Below, piece after piece: positions 14,016-21,427 of a DNA stretch of 21,652 nucleotides. The translations under genes were made by a program, and so were the position numbers. Position 1 is the first letter of the stretch, and each line of letters opens with the position of its first letter. Under the pieces are notes generated by a model. The model was not told the DNA's origin. It ran no database searches and saw only the letters and a list, made by a program, of their open reading frames with translations. The stretch comes from JAJPJG01 sp034667645 (lineage in GTDB: Bacteria; Verrucomicrobiota; Verrucomicrobiia; Chthoniobacterales; Chthoniobacteraceae), in NCBI GenBank assembly GCA_034667645.1, contig JAXDQV010000199.1:1-21652 (forward strand). Direction: 5' to 3'.

Positions 14016-14036
14016 TGTTTTTCAGAAAGAGGCTGA

Positions 14037-15827
14037 TCAGGGAACGACCGGCCGATCCTCTTCCTTCTGTTCACCCTTGTTGACCTTTTTCTTCCCTTTC
14101 GCCGCGCCTTGGGGAGACGCCTGCGAACCGGGCTCGGCAGTAATCTGCTGCGGAGGAGCCTGCTGCAACTGCCGCCGCTGAACGGGCGGGCGCGGACGAT
14201 CTGGAGCCGCGTCCTGTGCACGAGCACGCTCGAGTTGTTGCTGCTGTAAACGTTGCTCGGCCGCACCCTGCTGCTCGAGTCGGCGGGCACGAGCCGCTTC
14301 CTGCGCTTCCGCATTTTGCTGCTGTCTCTCCAGTAAACGCTGCTGCCTCTCGACCTGCATCGCCGCGCCATCGACGTCCGGCGTATTCACAGCGTTGGGG
14401 TTCCGCTTGGATTTCTTCTCGACGGGAGCAGTCTCCGACTGGGGTTCGGCAGGTTGAGCATTGAAAGGCTGAAGTCCGGTGGCCCCGGGTTTGCCCTTTT
14501 TGCTGCTCTTCGGCATCGGACTGGGAGTGGAAACTGCATCCGCCTCCTGCACCATCGTTTCCCTCGGAGTCATCTGCGCCTTTGCTTTTTTGCCTTTTCC
14601 GGTGACGGCCGGCGAAGGCGCTGCAGTTTCCGCCGTTTCCGCTTGGGGCGTCACTGCTTCCGGATTTTGCGTCGGCCCACGGCCCTTTTTGTTTTTACCA
14701 GTCTTGGGTTCGCCTAGGATTGGCGCGGGCGAGCTGACAATCGTCTCAGTTCCGGATTCCGCCGCTGGCTGCAATGCCGCTTTCTTATTTTTGCCTTTCG
14801 CGGGGCTCGCTTCGGCCGCTGAGGTTGGCTGCGCAGCGTCGCCTTTCAGTTTATCCTGAACGACCTGTAGTTCTTCGGGCTGCACCGGTTTTGCCGCACT
14901 CTTCTCACGCCCCTTCGCTTCCGTTTTGATTTTCGTCTGCAACTGCTGCTTGACCTCGGGATCAGTGACCCCTTTCCAACCGTGATCTTCGGTTGCGGTC
15001 GCCAGTTTCCTGGCCACTTTCTGCGGGCGCACCTTTGCCTCCGACTTCGTGACCTCAGGAGCGAGGACTACCAGCTCATTTCCCTGTTGCGCTGCGAGCA
15101 TCTTGCCGCCGGCGGCACGAATCGCCGTCGCATCTGTCTGACGGCGCAATTTCAGCACCGGTATGGGTCGCGATGAACGAGCTGACACCGTCTGAAACTG
15201 CGGTCCACCAACAAAGACGTTGTTGGTGGTTTTGTTAATCGTGATGTTCGTGATGTTCGTCGTTTCATTGATGATCGTCACGTTCCGGCTGCGATCGATA
15301 ATGATCGGCCGCAGAGCCGGATCGCCGAAATGGCTGACTTCGCAGAAATTGTAATAGGCCGGACCGATATCGAACTCGACGTCGACTCCGACGCTGATCC
15401 CAAGATCACGGTGAAAGCGCGCGCGCGGCGGCAGCGGCGCCCATCCGATGTGATTTGAGCTCGACCGCCACGAAACCCACGCGGGAGCCCACTCGTAATC
15501 CGGGACCCAGCACCAGCCCTCGTCTTCGAGTCTCACCCAGCGGCCATAATGATAAGTGATGCCGCCGAAGTCTTCGTAGGAAACCCAGGTCCAGCCTGAA
15601 TCGGTATAGGCCCAGTAACCATCCGAGTAGGGCGCCCAATCGGCATCCACACCCGTGGGATGCCAGCAGTAGCCGTAATCGGAAACTTCGACCCATTCGC
15701 CATAAGGATCGAGATTATCGTAAAAATAGCTGAAGGATACACTCGACCGGGCATCCGCTTTGGGGGCGTATCCCAGAGCGGCCAGCAATGTGAAAAGAAG
15801 GATAAGGGGTTTTAGAAAGTTCTTCAT
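14037..15827 (-). CDS. DUF6600 secreted protein with lysine modules and Gln/Arg coiled coil
   Basis: ATG at 15827 is chosen because a signal peptide starts there (MKNFLKPLILLFTLLAALGY, cleavage near ADARSS); an ATG 15 codons upstream would add a hydrophilic lead. The protein has 596 residues. Residues about 30-140 are a Trp/Tyr/Gly-rich domain of the DUF6600 type: SYFYDNLDPYGEWVEVSDYG, WAPYSDGYWAY, YHYGRWVRLEDEGW, HIGWAPLPP. A Thr/Asn/Ile stretch follows (INETTNITNITINKTTNN). From about 340 the chain is low-complexity, with Lys/Gly clusters KGKNKK (344), GKNKK (377), GKGKK (410), SSKKGK (441) and KKSKR (471), spaced 30-33 residues apart. It ends with a Gln/Arg/Ala coiled coil (about 490-540) and KGKKKVNKG near the C-terminus. 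An extracytoplasmic structural or binding role is likely; no enzyme motif is seen. Confidence 0.8.
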   Translation of the reverse strand: MKNFLKPLILLFTLLAALGYAPKADARSSVSFSYFYDNLDPYGEWVEVSDYGYCWHPTGVDADWAPYSDGYWAYTDSGWTWVSYEDFGGITYHYGRWVRLEDEGWCWVPDYEWAPAWVSWRSSSNHIGWAPLPPRARFHRDLGISVGVDVEFDIGPAYYNFCEVSHFGDPALRPIIIDRSRNVTIINETTNITNITINKTTNNVFVGGPQFQTVSARSSRPIPVLKLRRQTDATAIRAAGGKMLAAQQGNELVVLAPEVTKSEAKVRPQKVARKLATATEDHGWKGVTDPEVKQQLQTKIKTEAKGREKSAAKPVQPEELQVVQDKLKGDAAQPTSAAEASPAKGKNKKAALQPAAESGTETIVSSPAPILGEPKTGKNKKGRGPTQNPEAVTPQAETAETAAPSPAVTGKGKKAKAQMTPRETMVQEADAVSTPSPMPKSSKKGKPGATGLQPFNAQPAEPQSETAPVEKKSKRNPNAVNTPDVDGAAMQVERQQRLLERQQQNAEAQEAARARRLEQQGAAEQRLQQQQLERARAQDAAPDRPRPPVQRRQLQQAPPQQITAEPGSQASPQGAAKGKKKVNKGEQKEEDRPVVP

Positions 15828-15865
15828 TGGAGTTTGGAGTTTAGCTTGAGACTGCAGACGCGAAC

Positions 15866-15889
15866 AATTCATTCATGCAAAAATGAATT
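15866..15889. repeat. AT-rich inverted repeat upstream of the DUF6600 gene
   Basis: AATTCATT (15866-15873), CATGCAAA, AATGAATT (15882-15889). It is a perfect 8-bp inverted repeat 39 bases before the chosen ATG. It could be an operator or a leader hairpin; nothing else supports a function. Confidence 0.3.
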
Positions 15890-15978
15890 CAGTGGTTGAA
15901 TCGGCTAGAGGAGGCGCTTTGCTCGCCCCTGCCCTCGTTCTCTGGAATCAAATGCCCTGCGCTCCAGTCTGCCGGAGC

Positions 15979-18045
15979 TTACGCCCCGCGTGCCTTTGCA
16001 GAATCTGCCAGTTCCTGGGCCCGCTCCAACGCCGCTTTCGCTTCGTCGGGACGGTGCAACTCATCCAGAATCGTGGACAGCATTAGATATTGGCTTGGCT
16101 GATCCGGGTTGCGTCGAATTGCCTTTAGTTCGGCGTCGTAAGCTTTCTCGGGTCGTTTTAGCTCAAGACAGGCGCGAGCCGTAAAGTTCAGTGGTTCCGT
16201 GCTGTAAATATCCAGCGTAGACGCATCCGCGAACGCGGCCAGCGCCCGCTCCGTTTCGCCATGCTTCAGGGCGAGTCTACCCAGCGTCAAATGCGCACCG
16301 TAATGCCACCAGTTGGTCGTAGAGTAACTTTGCACCAAGCTGATCGCCTCAGGTAGATTGCTCAGGTCCTGCAGGATTTGCGCTTTGAAAGCTACCAAAT
16401 CCCATATCTCTGGATGCAGCTTCATCGCACCATCGAGGATTCGAAGTGCTTCGTCGCGATCGTTGGCCTCATAGCGCAGCTTTGCGACATTTAGCGCAGC
16501 TGACCAGGTGTGTGGATAGGTCTTCGCCAAGGTTTGCGACTGTTCCTTATCATAACTTAGATATTTTTCGGCTTCGTCGTTCTTGCCTTCTTTCACCAGG
16601 CAGATACCCAAGTTGATTCTCGCCGTCGCGTAATCAGGAAAACGCTCCACCGCTTCGCGCAGAATCTTTTCCGCGGCGGAGTGATCCCCTCGTCGAGTAT
16701 AAATGAGAGCGAGGTTCAGATGAACCCGCGGTGTGCCTCCCCCGGCGGCGATCGTTTGCTTGTAAAAGCGCTCTGCGTCCGCCCATTCGTAGCTGCGGGC
16801 GGCAGTCCGCATGCCGAGCGGAACCAGACAGGTAAAAGCCAGCACGGCAAGGCCGGTTCGCCATTTTTCAGGAGCTGCGCTGATACTGGCCGCTAGGAAT
16901 AAAAACAATCCCATGCTCGGCATATAGATCCAATGTTCCGCGACCTGCGCATTCAGCGGAAATAAGTTTGAAATAGGTAGAAAGCCCAGCAGGAACCAAA
17001 GCAATCCGAACACCCGCAGCCTTTGTCCAGGACGCTTGTTTATGGACATATATGCTGCACCGCAAAGAGCGACAAAGCCGATCAGGGATAGATACTCAAA
17101 GCGCAACGCATGATGCCATACCTCCGGCCCCTTGTAGGTATTCACCGTATAAATGATCCGATCCATGTGCAGATCCTGCGGCCAGAAAATCAGTGAAACG
17201 TAATCTCCCAAGGCGCGAAGCATCAGGATCACTCGCTCAGAGAACGCAGAAGAGGGCGCCGCTTGGGTAACTGGCCGATCCGCGGGCCACGCGCGCAATG
17301 CCAAATAGACCCCCAGGATTGTAAGAACAACCGCGACCGCAGAGATCCGCGGCACCTTGCTTTTACGATCAAATGCAAAGAGAAATACTGTAAATAAAGC
17401 AATCCAGATAAAGGCGATCTCCTTGGCGCACAGAGCCATGAGCAGGCCCATCGCCGCGCAGGCATACCAGATCACGGCATGGCGCGAGTTTTCCGAGCGG
17501 AGGTAAAACAGCCAGGCGCCGATGGCAAAGATCGTTGCGAGACTATCGGCGCGTCCGGCTACATATGCGACAGCCGCATTGTGAATCGGATGGACAACCC
17601 AAATCGCCGCCACGCCAAAGGCCATCACGGCGTTACCGGATCTGCCATCGGAAGCATCACGGGGTGCCAGTTTCGGCAACAGCCTTCGCAGCAGCTCATA
17701 CAGGAGAATTCCGGACAAGCTATGGAAAATGGCGTTGTCGAAATGGTATCCAAACGGAGTTCCGCGCCACATCCAGTAATCGAAAATGTATGCAAGGTTC
17801 TGAACCGGCCGGTAATACAGGGAAATCGAATCCAGGTAGAGATAGTGCTTGAAGACTTCGAGCACGAACACCGGGCTTTTGAAAAATGGGTTTTCGCCTA
17901 CCAGATAAAGGTCGTCCCATAGCAATTCCCCGTTGAGCGCCGGGAAGTAAACCAGCATGCCTCCGAGGAGGAGAAGAAAAGCGACGGCGAATCGGCTCGC
18001 GGCGATCTCTGCGAATCTCGATTTTATTTTGGGGAGAGGGGACAT
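15979..18045 (-). CDS. TMTC-like GT-C membrane glycosyltransferase with TPR repeats
   Basis: A 688-residue integral membrane protein. The N-terminal two thirds has about ten hydrophobic helices and the GT-C layout. The first outer loop has the acidic pair Asp44-Asp45 in GELLWDDLYLV, followed by LYYRPVQNLAYIFDYWMW and VHPIHNAAVAYVAGRAD (151-167). The last segment is the hallmark of the TMTC family of TPR-bearing O-mannosyltransferases. The C-terminal third (from about 440) is a string of tetratricopeptide repeats such as NLALIYTRRGDHSAAEKILREAV and TLGRLALKHGETERALAAFADAS. The expected role is transfer of a sugar from a polyprenyl-phosphate donor to an exported protein or glycan; acceptor and sugar are inferred, not shown. 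It lies 112 bp downstream of the pilin gene on the same strand, behind two hairpins. Confidence 0.83.
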   Translation of the reverse strand: MSPLPKIKSRFAEIAASRFAVAFLLLLGGMLVYFPALNGELLWDDLYLVGENPFFKSPVFVLEVFKHYLYLDSISLYYRPVQNLAYIFDYWMWRGTPFGYHFDNAIFHSLSGILLYELLRRLLPKLAPRDASDGRSGNAVMAFGVAAIWVVHPIHNAAVAYVAGRADSLATIFAIGAWLFYLRSENSRHAVIWYACAAMGLLMALCAKEIAFIWIALFTVFLFAFDRKSKVPRISAVAVVLTILGVYLALRAWPADRPVTQAAPSSAFSERVILMLRALGDYVSLIFWPQDLHMDRIIYTVNTYKGPEVWHHALRFEYLSLIGFVALCGAAYMSINKRPGQRLRVFGLLWFLLGFLPISNLFPLNAQVAEHWIYMPSMGLFLFLAASISAAPEKWRTGLAVLAFTCLVPLGMRTAARSYEWADAERFYKQTIAAGGGTPRVHLNLALIYTRRGDHSAAEKILREAVERFPDYATARINLGICLVKEGKNDEAEKYLSYDKEQSQTLAKTYPHTWSAALNVAKLRYEANDRDEALRILDGAMKLHPEIWDLVAFKAQILQDLSNLPEAISLVQSYSTTNWWHYGAHLTLGRLALKHGETERALAAFADASTLDIYSTEPLNFTARACLELKRPEKAYDAELKAIRRNPDQPSQYLMLSTILDELHRPDEAKAALERAQELADSAKARGA

Positions 18046-18054
18046 AAACGCAAA

Positions 18055-18087
18055 TCAGCAAGCGCGAGTGAAACCCACGCTTGCTGA
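18055..18087 (-). terminator. Hairpin before the glycosyltransferase gene
   Basis: TCAGCAAGCG (18055-18064) and CGCTTGCTGA (18078-18087) form a perfect 10-bp stem with a 13-base loop. On the minus strand TTTGCGTTT follows and leads straight into the ATG at 18045. It may be a second, weak pilin terminator or a leader hairpin of the glycosyltransferase mRNA. Confidence 0.45.
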
Positions 18088-18096
18088 AAGCTCAAA

Positions 18097-18138
18097 CATC
18101 CAGTTGCACAAATCGCATGGCGACTGTGCAACTGGATG
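18097..18138 (-). terminator. Hairpin at the 3' end of the pilin gene
   Basis: CATCCAGTTGCACA (18097-18110) and TGTGCAACTGGATG (18125-18138) form a perfect 14-bp stem, with CGC/GCG able to pair inside the 14-base loop. It begins 20 bases after the pilin stop. Only TTT follows on the minus strand, so it may stabilise the mRNA end or terminate partially rather than completely. Confidence 0.6.
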
Positions 18139-18157
18139 CTTTGTTGTTAGCCTGGTC

Positions 18158-18559
18158 TTAGTTGTAGGGCGACCAGAAGGTGTTTGGAGCGACGTCGGAG
18201 AGGTTGTTGAAAGTGCTGGTGGGCACTTTGGGAACGCTGTCGACGGTGAAGGGGCCGTAGGCATTGCCGAACATGTCATTGCCGGTCAAATAGAGCACGG
18301 TGCCCGCTTTGATGTAGCCCTTGAGGTCCGCAAAGGCAGGATTGCAGGTCGTGCTCTTGTTGGTCTCAATGGCGTATTGATCAATGGCGCTGTCGAGCAT
18401 GCGGAGATCTTCCAGCACGCGGGTGGCCTGCGAGCGCTTGCGGGCACGCAGGAAGTTCGGCACGGCAATGGCCGCCAATAAGGCGATAATCGCCACCACG
18501 ATCATGATTTCCACGAGGGTGAAACCCCCGCGACGGTTTGTTTGCAGTTTCTGTATCAT
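18158..18559 (-). CDS. Type IV pilin-like / type II secretion pseudopilin
   Basis: A 133-residue protein with a classical prepilin N-terminus: basic leader MIQKLQTNRRGG, cleavage before FTLVEIMIVVAIIALLAAIA (with the conserved Glu5 of the mature protein), then PNFLRARKRSQATRVLEDLRMLDSAIDQY continuing the long helix. The C-terminal part (TNKSTTCNPAFADLKGYIKA, then YGPFTVDSVPKVP) resembles short verrucomicrobial and GspG-like pilins. It has one cysteine only, so no disulfide loop. It should be processed by a prepilin peptidase and assembled into a pilus or pseudopilus. ATG at 18559 is chosen because the leader has normal length; an upstream in-frame start would precede the likely transcription start. 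The sigma-54 promoter, the 3' hairpin and the GT-C gene downstream fit a major, regulated pilin. Confidence 0.9.
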   Translation of the reverse strand: MIQKLQTNRRGGFTLVEIMIVVAIIALLAAIAVPNFLRARKRSQATRVLEDLRMLDSAIDQYAIETNKSTTCNPAFADLKGYIKAGTVLYLTGNDMFGNAYGPFTVDSVPKVPTSTFNNLSDVAPNTFWSPYN

Positions 18560-18623
18560 AGGTATGTTTTCTTTTGGTTTTGAAGGTTTGGCTGGACTGA
18601 ACCGGCCTTGTGGCGAGGAATAA

Positions 18624-18640
18624 AGCAGCGTGCGTGCCAC
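18624..18640 (-). promoter_or_regulatory. Sigma-54 (-24/-12) promoter of the pilin gene
   Basis: On the minus strand TGGCACG-CACG-CTGCT matches the sigma-54 consensus TGGCACG-N4-TTGCW. The invariant GG (18638-18637) and GC (18626-18625) are 10 bases apart, as required. Transcription would begin near 18613, giving a leader of about 54 bases before ATG 18559. Sigma-54 control of pilin genes is established in Pseudomonas, Geobacter and Myxococcus. Confidence 0.75.
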
Positions 18641-18724
18641 GTTCGGAACTTACTTCAAGGGATTTCCGATGTTCGTTGTAGTCGCCGCGGAACTCTGGAA
18701 TACGGAAGCAATCGGCGCAGAATT

Positions 18725-19822
18725 TTGAAAACCATCGATCGCTACATCCTCCGCGAACTTGCCGTGACGACCGTCTGCGCCGTCGCCGTGCTCAGTGGTT
18801 TTCTCGTTTTTGGCAACGTGCTGCGGCGGGCGTTCGACCTGATTCTCAATGAGGAGATCCCCTTGGGATTGTTGATGAAATCCACGGCATATCTGCTGCC
18901 GTTTTGCCTCACCTTTGCTCTGCCGTGGGGCTTCGTCACAGCGGTGCTCCTCGTTTTTGGCCGGCTCTCCGCGGAGAACGAACTCACTGCGCTTCGCACC
19001 AGCGGAATCAGTCTCATCCGAGTTTGCGCGCCCACCATCTTGCTGGCGTGCCTCCTAAGCCTGCTCTGCCTCTGGCTGAATTGCGCACTCATCCCGCGGG
19101 CCCAGATGGGATTGAAGAAGACTTTGCGGCAAATCGCTGCAGACCATCCGGCTGCCTTGCTAGTGACCAATCAGGTCCATGCGAAAGCCCGCCGACAGCG
19201 GTTTTATGTTGGGGAAAAAAAAGGCGCGAAGCTTTCGAACATCATTCTTTTTCAACTCGATGCCGCACTGCGTCCCACCCGGGTGTTGTTTGCTAAAGAA
19301 GGCGAAATTCGCGGCGGGAGCGCCGCGCAGGATGTAGAGCTGCGGCTGATCCGCGCCAGCGTCGAGGAGTGGAGCGCGCCGTTTGATCCCGCGAAAATTC
19401 ACGAAAGCTTCCGGCTCATGCGCGGCGAAACTTCGGTCGCGCTCGATCATTTCTCCAGCGCGGAGCTTCGTCGTCCACCGCTTTCTGCGATGACCTTGAC
19501 GCGGATTTTTCGTTATCGGGCGCGACTGACTGATGCGGCCGGCACGGTGCAGTTTGAAATTAATCGAAGGTTTTCGTTTTCGCTTGCGGTCTTTGTCCTC
19601 ACGCTTGTCTCTCTGCCACTCGCCGTCGGTGCGCATCGGCGCGAGTTGAGTGTTGCCTTCGCGTTGAGCCTCGTGGTCGTATTTGGATATTACCTGATAC
19701 TTGGCGTGGCGGAGTCGAATCGCTATCGGACGCAGGCGCATCCGGAGCTACTGGTGTGGATTCCAAACGCGCTCTTTCTGGCGTGTGGTGTTCTGTTACT
19801 CCGAAGAGCGAACCATCGCTAA
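18725..19822 (+). CDS. LptF/LptG-family lipopolysaccharide export permease
   Basis: A 365-residue membrane protein of the YjgP/YjgQ family, the permease part of the LptB2FG transporter that extracts lipopolysaccharide from the inner membrane. TTG at 18725 is chosen because it gives MKTIDRYILRELAVTT, the standard start of this family; the 39 in-frame codons upstream are not typical and overlap the pilin promoter. Three hydrophobic helices come first (AVTTVCAVAVLSGFLVFG; AYLLPFCLTFALPWGFVTAVLLVFGRLSAENEL; APTILLACLLSLLCLWL), then a periplasmic beta-rich domain (about 130-270), then three more (SLAVFVLTLVSLPLAVG; LSVAFALSLVVVFGYYLILG; LVWIPNALFLACGVLLL). RLSAENELTALRTSGIS is the coupling-helix motif. 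A second lptF/lptG copy is not adjacent. Which of the two it is cannot be decided. Confidence 0.92.
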   Translation: MKTIDRYILRELAVTTVCAVAVLSGFLVFGNVLRRAFDLILNEEIPLGLLMKSTAYLLPFCLTFALPWGFVTAVLLVFGRLSAENELTALRTSGISLIRVCAPTILLACLLSLLCLWLNCALIPRAQMGLKKTLRQIAADHPAALLVTNQVHAKARRQRFYVGEKKGAKLSNIILFQLDAALRPTRVLFAKEGEIRGGSAAQDVELRLIRASVEEWSAPFDPAKIHESFRLMRGETSVALDHFSSAELRRPPLSAMTLTRIFRYRARLTDAAGTVQFEINRRFSFSLAVFVLTLVSLPLAVGAHRRELSVAFALSLVVVFGYYLILGVAESNRYRTQAHPELLVWIPNALFLACGVLLLRRANHR

Positions 19823-19871
19823 GACAACAACTCAGACCTGCGCGAGGCGCCGGTTGTGAGTTACGAACTAA

Positions 19872-20090
19872 CTATCGGCCGCGTGAGCCGGATTTCGCCG
19901 CTGTCTTCCCGACAGGTTTTTTTGCTGCTGTTTTCTTTGCGGGGGTGCTCTCCACTGCCGGATCGGAAGCGACGTCGCGCTCGATGAGGGTGATGAGATA
20001 ATTGCTGAGCGAGCGGCGATCTTTTTGGGCGCGAGCGCGCGCTTTGTCCAATAATTCTTCTGGGCAGCGGAAGGCGGTGTATTTGCTCAT
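19872..20090 (-). CDS. Ribbon-helix-helix-like protein with Lys/Ala tail
   Basis: A 72-residue protein. Residues 1-41 (MSKYTAFRCPEELLDKARAR, then RRSLSNYLITLIERDV) fit the Arc/CopG ribbon-helix-helix pattern: a short strand, a helix, then a helix starting SLSNYL. Such dimers bind DNA through the strand. Residues 50-72 are a histone H1-like tail (PAKKTAAKKPVGKTAAK, SGSRGR). No toxin-like gene is next to it, so an antitoxin role is not indicated; a small nucleoid or regulatory DNA-binding protein is the more natural guess. It sits between lptF/G and tgt; the stretches on each side (49 and 92 bp) hold short inverted repeats but no certain terminator. Confidence 0.72.
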   Translation of the reverse strand: MSKYTAFRCPEELLDKARARAQKDRRSLSNYLITLIERDVASDPAVESTPAKKTAAKKPVGKTAAKSGSRGR

Positions 20091-20182
20091 GATGTAAAAC
20101 GTTGTTATCTCTAGATCGGGATCGCTGCAACGAAAGGATGCAAATTTTTTACAACGGGCAGTTAACGCCTATAAAACAACTG

Positions 20183-21313
20183 CTAAACGCCATCGGATGG
20201 GGGTTCAGGCTCCCGCGTTTTATACGCGGAGAGAAAGCGGGCGCGAAATTCGCCGAAGGTCCGCGTTTCAATTGCGTGACGGATCGATTGCATGAGTTGC
20301 AGATAGAAATGCAAGTTATGCAGCGTGATCAAATGCAGTCCCAGGATCTCCTCCGCTTTCACCAAGTGCCGCAGATATCCGCGCGAGAAATCGGCGCAGG
20401 CCGGGCAGCCGCAGCCTTCTTCGATCGGCCCGCGGTCCCGGGTAAAGGAGGCGTTTTTTAGATTCAAGGTTCCATGCGCGGTGAACGCCGTGCCATTGCG
20501 CGCAATGCGGGTCGGTAGCACACAGTCAAACATGTCGACTCCGCGGGCCACCATTTCCACAATTTGCGGAGGAGTGCCGAGCCCCATGGCGTAACGCGCT
20601 TTGTCCGCGGGCAGAAAAGGTTCGCTGTTCTCGATCGCGCGGAACATTTCCTCCTCGGGCTCGCCCACGCTCACACCGCCGATCGCATAGCCTTCGAAAT
20701 CCATGTCGGCGAGCGCTTCTGCAGATTCGCGACGAAGATCGGAAAACGTCGAGCCTTGAACGATGCCGAAAACCGCGGGACGCTGCTCGTTTTCGAGGCT
20801 CCACTTCTTGCACCGCTGCGCCCAGTGAAGCGTCAACTCAAGGCTGCGTGCGGCGTAGTCTCGTTCACAGGGAAATGGAGGGCATTCATCGAACACCATC
20901 GCAATGTCTGACTCCAGAGTAGCCTGGATTTCCATCGCAGTCTCCGGCCCAATGAAGCAGGAAGCTCCATCGAGATGGTTTTGAAAATGAACGCCGTCGC
21001 GCGTAATTTTCCTCAGCTTCGCGAGGGAGAAAACTTGGAAGCCGCCGCTGTCAGTGAGGATCGGTCCATCCCACGCGCTGAAGTTGTGGAGGCCTCCGAA
21101 GTGCCGGATCACCTCCGTGCCCGGTCGCACGAAAAGATGATAAGTGTTCCCGAGGATGATCTGCGCGCGCATTTCGCGGAGCTCTCGCGGACTCACCGAT
21201 TTGACCGACCCTTGAGTTCCCACCGGCATAAAGATGGGAGTTTCCACAACACCGTGTCGCGTCGTCAGCCGTCCACGGCGGGCTCTGCCGTCCTGCGAAA
21301 GAAGTTGAAACAT
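20183..21313 (-). CDS. tgt: tRNA-guanine transglycosylase
   Basis: Exchanges guanine-34 of tRNAs with GUN anticodons (Tyr, His, Asn, Asp) for the queuosine precursor preQ1. The 376-residue protein has all key residues: Asp88 in ILTDSGGFQVFSL, nucleophile Asp263 in MFDCVLPTRIARNG, and zinc ligands Cys301, Cys303, Cys306 and His332 (CGCPAC and LITLHNL). These lie within one residue of their E. coli positions. GIVQGSTFSDLR and YAIGGVSVGEP also match. The start is the ATG at 21313, with MFQLLSQDGRARRGRLTTRHG as the usual opening. The gene lies downstream of a strong terminator, so it needs its own promoter in 21314-21380, where none is clear. queA, yajC or secD, common neighbours of tgt, are not seen. 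Confidence 0.97.
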   Translation of the reverse strand: MFQLLSQDGRARRGRLTTRHGVVETPIFMPVGTQGSVKSVSPRELREMRAQIILGNTYHLFVRPGTEVIRHFGGLHNFSAWDGPILTDSGGFQVFSLAKLRKITRDGVHFQNHLDGASCFIGPETAMEIQATLESDIAMVFDECPPFPCERDYAARSLELTLHWAQRCKKWSLENEQRPAVFGIVQGSTFSDLRRESAEALADMDFEGYAIGGVSVGEPEEEMFRAIENSEPFLPADKARYAMGLGTPPQIVEMVARGVDMFDCVLPTRIARNGTAFTAHGTLNLKNASFTRDRGPIEEGCGCPACADFSRGYLRHLVKAEEILGLHLITLHNLHFYLQLMQSIRHAIETRTFGEFRARFLSAYKTREPEPPSDGV

Positions 21314-21380
21314 ACGGCGGGAAGTTTCCGGCGCGCGCCGGCGCGTTCAGCGCCTCACAAAGGGCAGTCACTGAAAAAAG

Positions 21381-21412
21381 AAAAACGCGAGGCGGTAAAG
21401 CCTCGCGTTTTT
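21381..21412. terminator. Strong bidirectional intrinsic terminator
   Basis: AAAAACGCGAGGC (21381-21393), loop GGTAAA, GCCTCGCGTTTTT (21400-21412): a perfect 13-bp inverted repeat with a T-run on either strand. It lies 15 bases after the stop of the minus-strand gene at 21428 and separates it from tgt. Confidence 0.93.
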
Positions 21413-21427
21413 CGTTAGGGGGAATTG

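Noticed and set aside
12503..14083. Long open frame of 526 codons on the + strand
   Set aside because: It lies antisense to the dehydrogenase and rhomboid genes, whose motifs are unmistakable, and its Arg/His/Asp-rich translation is typical of a mirror frame in GC-rich DNA.
18560..18640. N-terminal extension of the pilin frame back to 18640
   Set aside because: It would add 27 residues to a prepilin leader that is already of normal length, and the upstream start would precede the predicted sigma-54 transcription start near 18613.
18608..18724. N-terminal extension of the LptF/G frame back to ATG 18608
   Set aside because: The extra 39 residues are polar and unlike the family, and the region is the pilin promoter. 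TTG 18725 gives the standard MKTIDRYILREL start.
19829..19862. Nested inverted repeats after lptF/G (AACTCA/TGAGTT around GCGC/GCGC)
   Set aside because: No T-run on either strand and large unpaired parts; not strong enough to call a terminator.
20158..20183. Hairpin GCAGTT/AACTGC after tgt
   Set aside because: Only six pairs, a 14-base loop and no T-run on the relevant strand.
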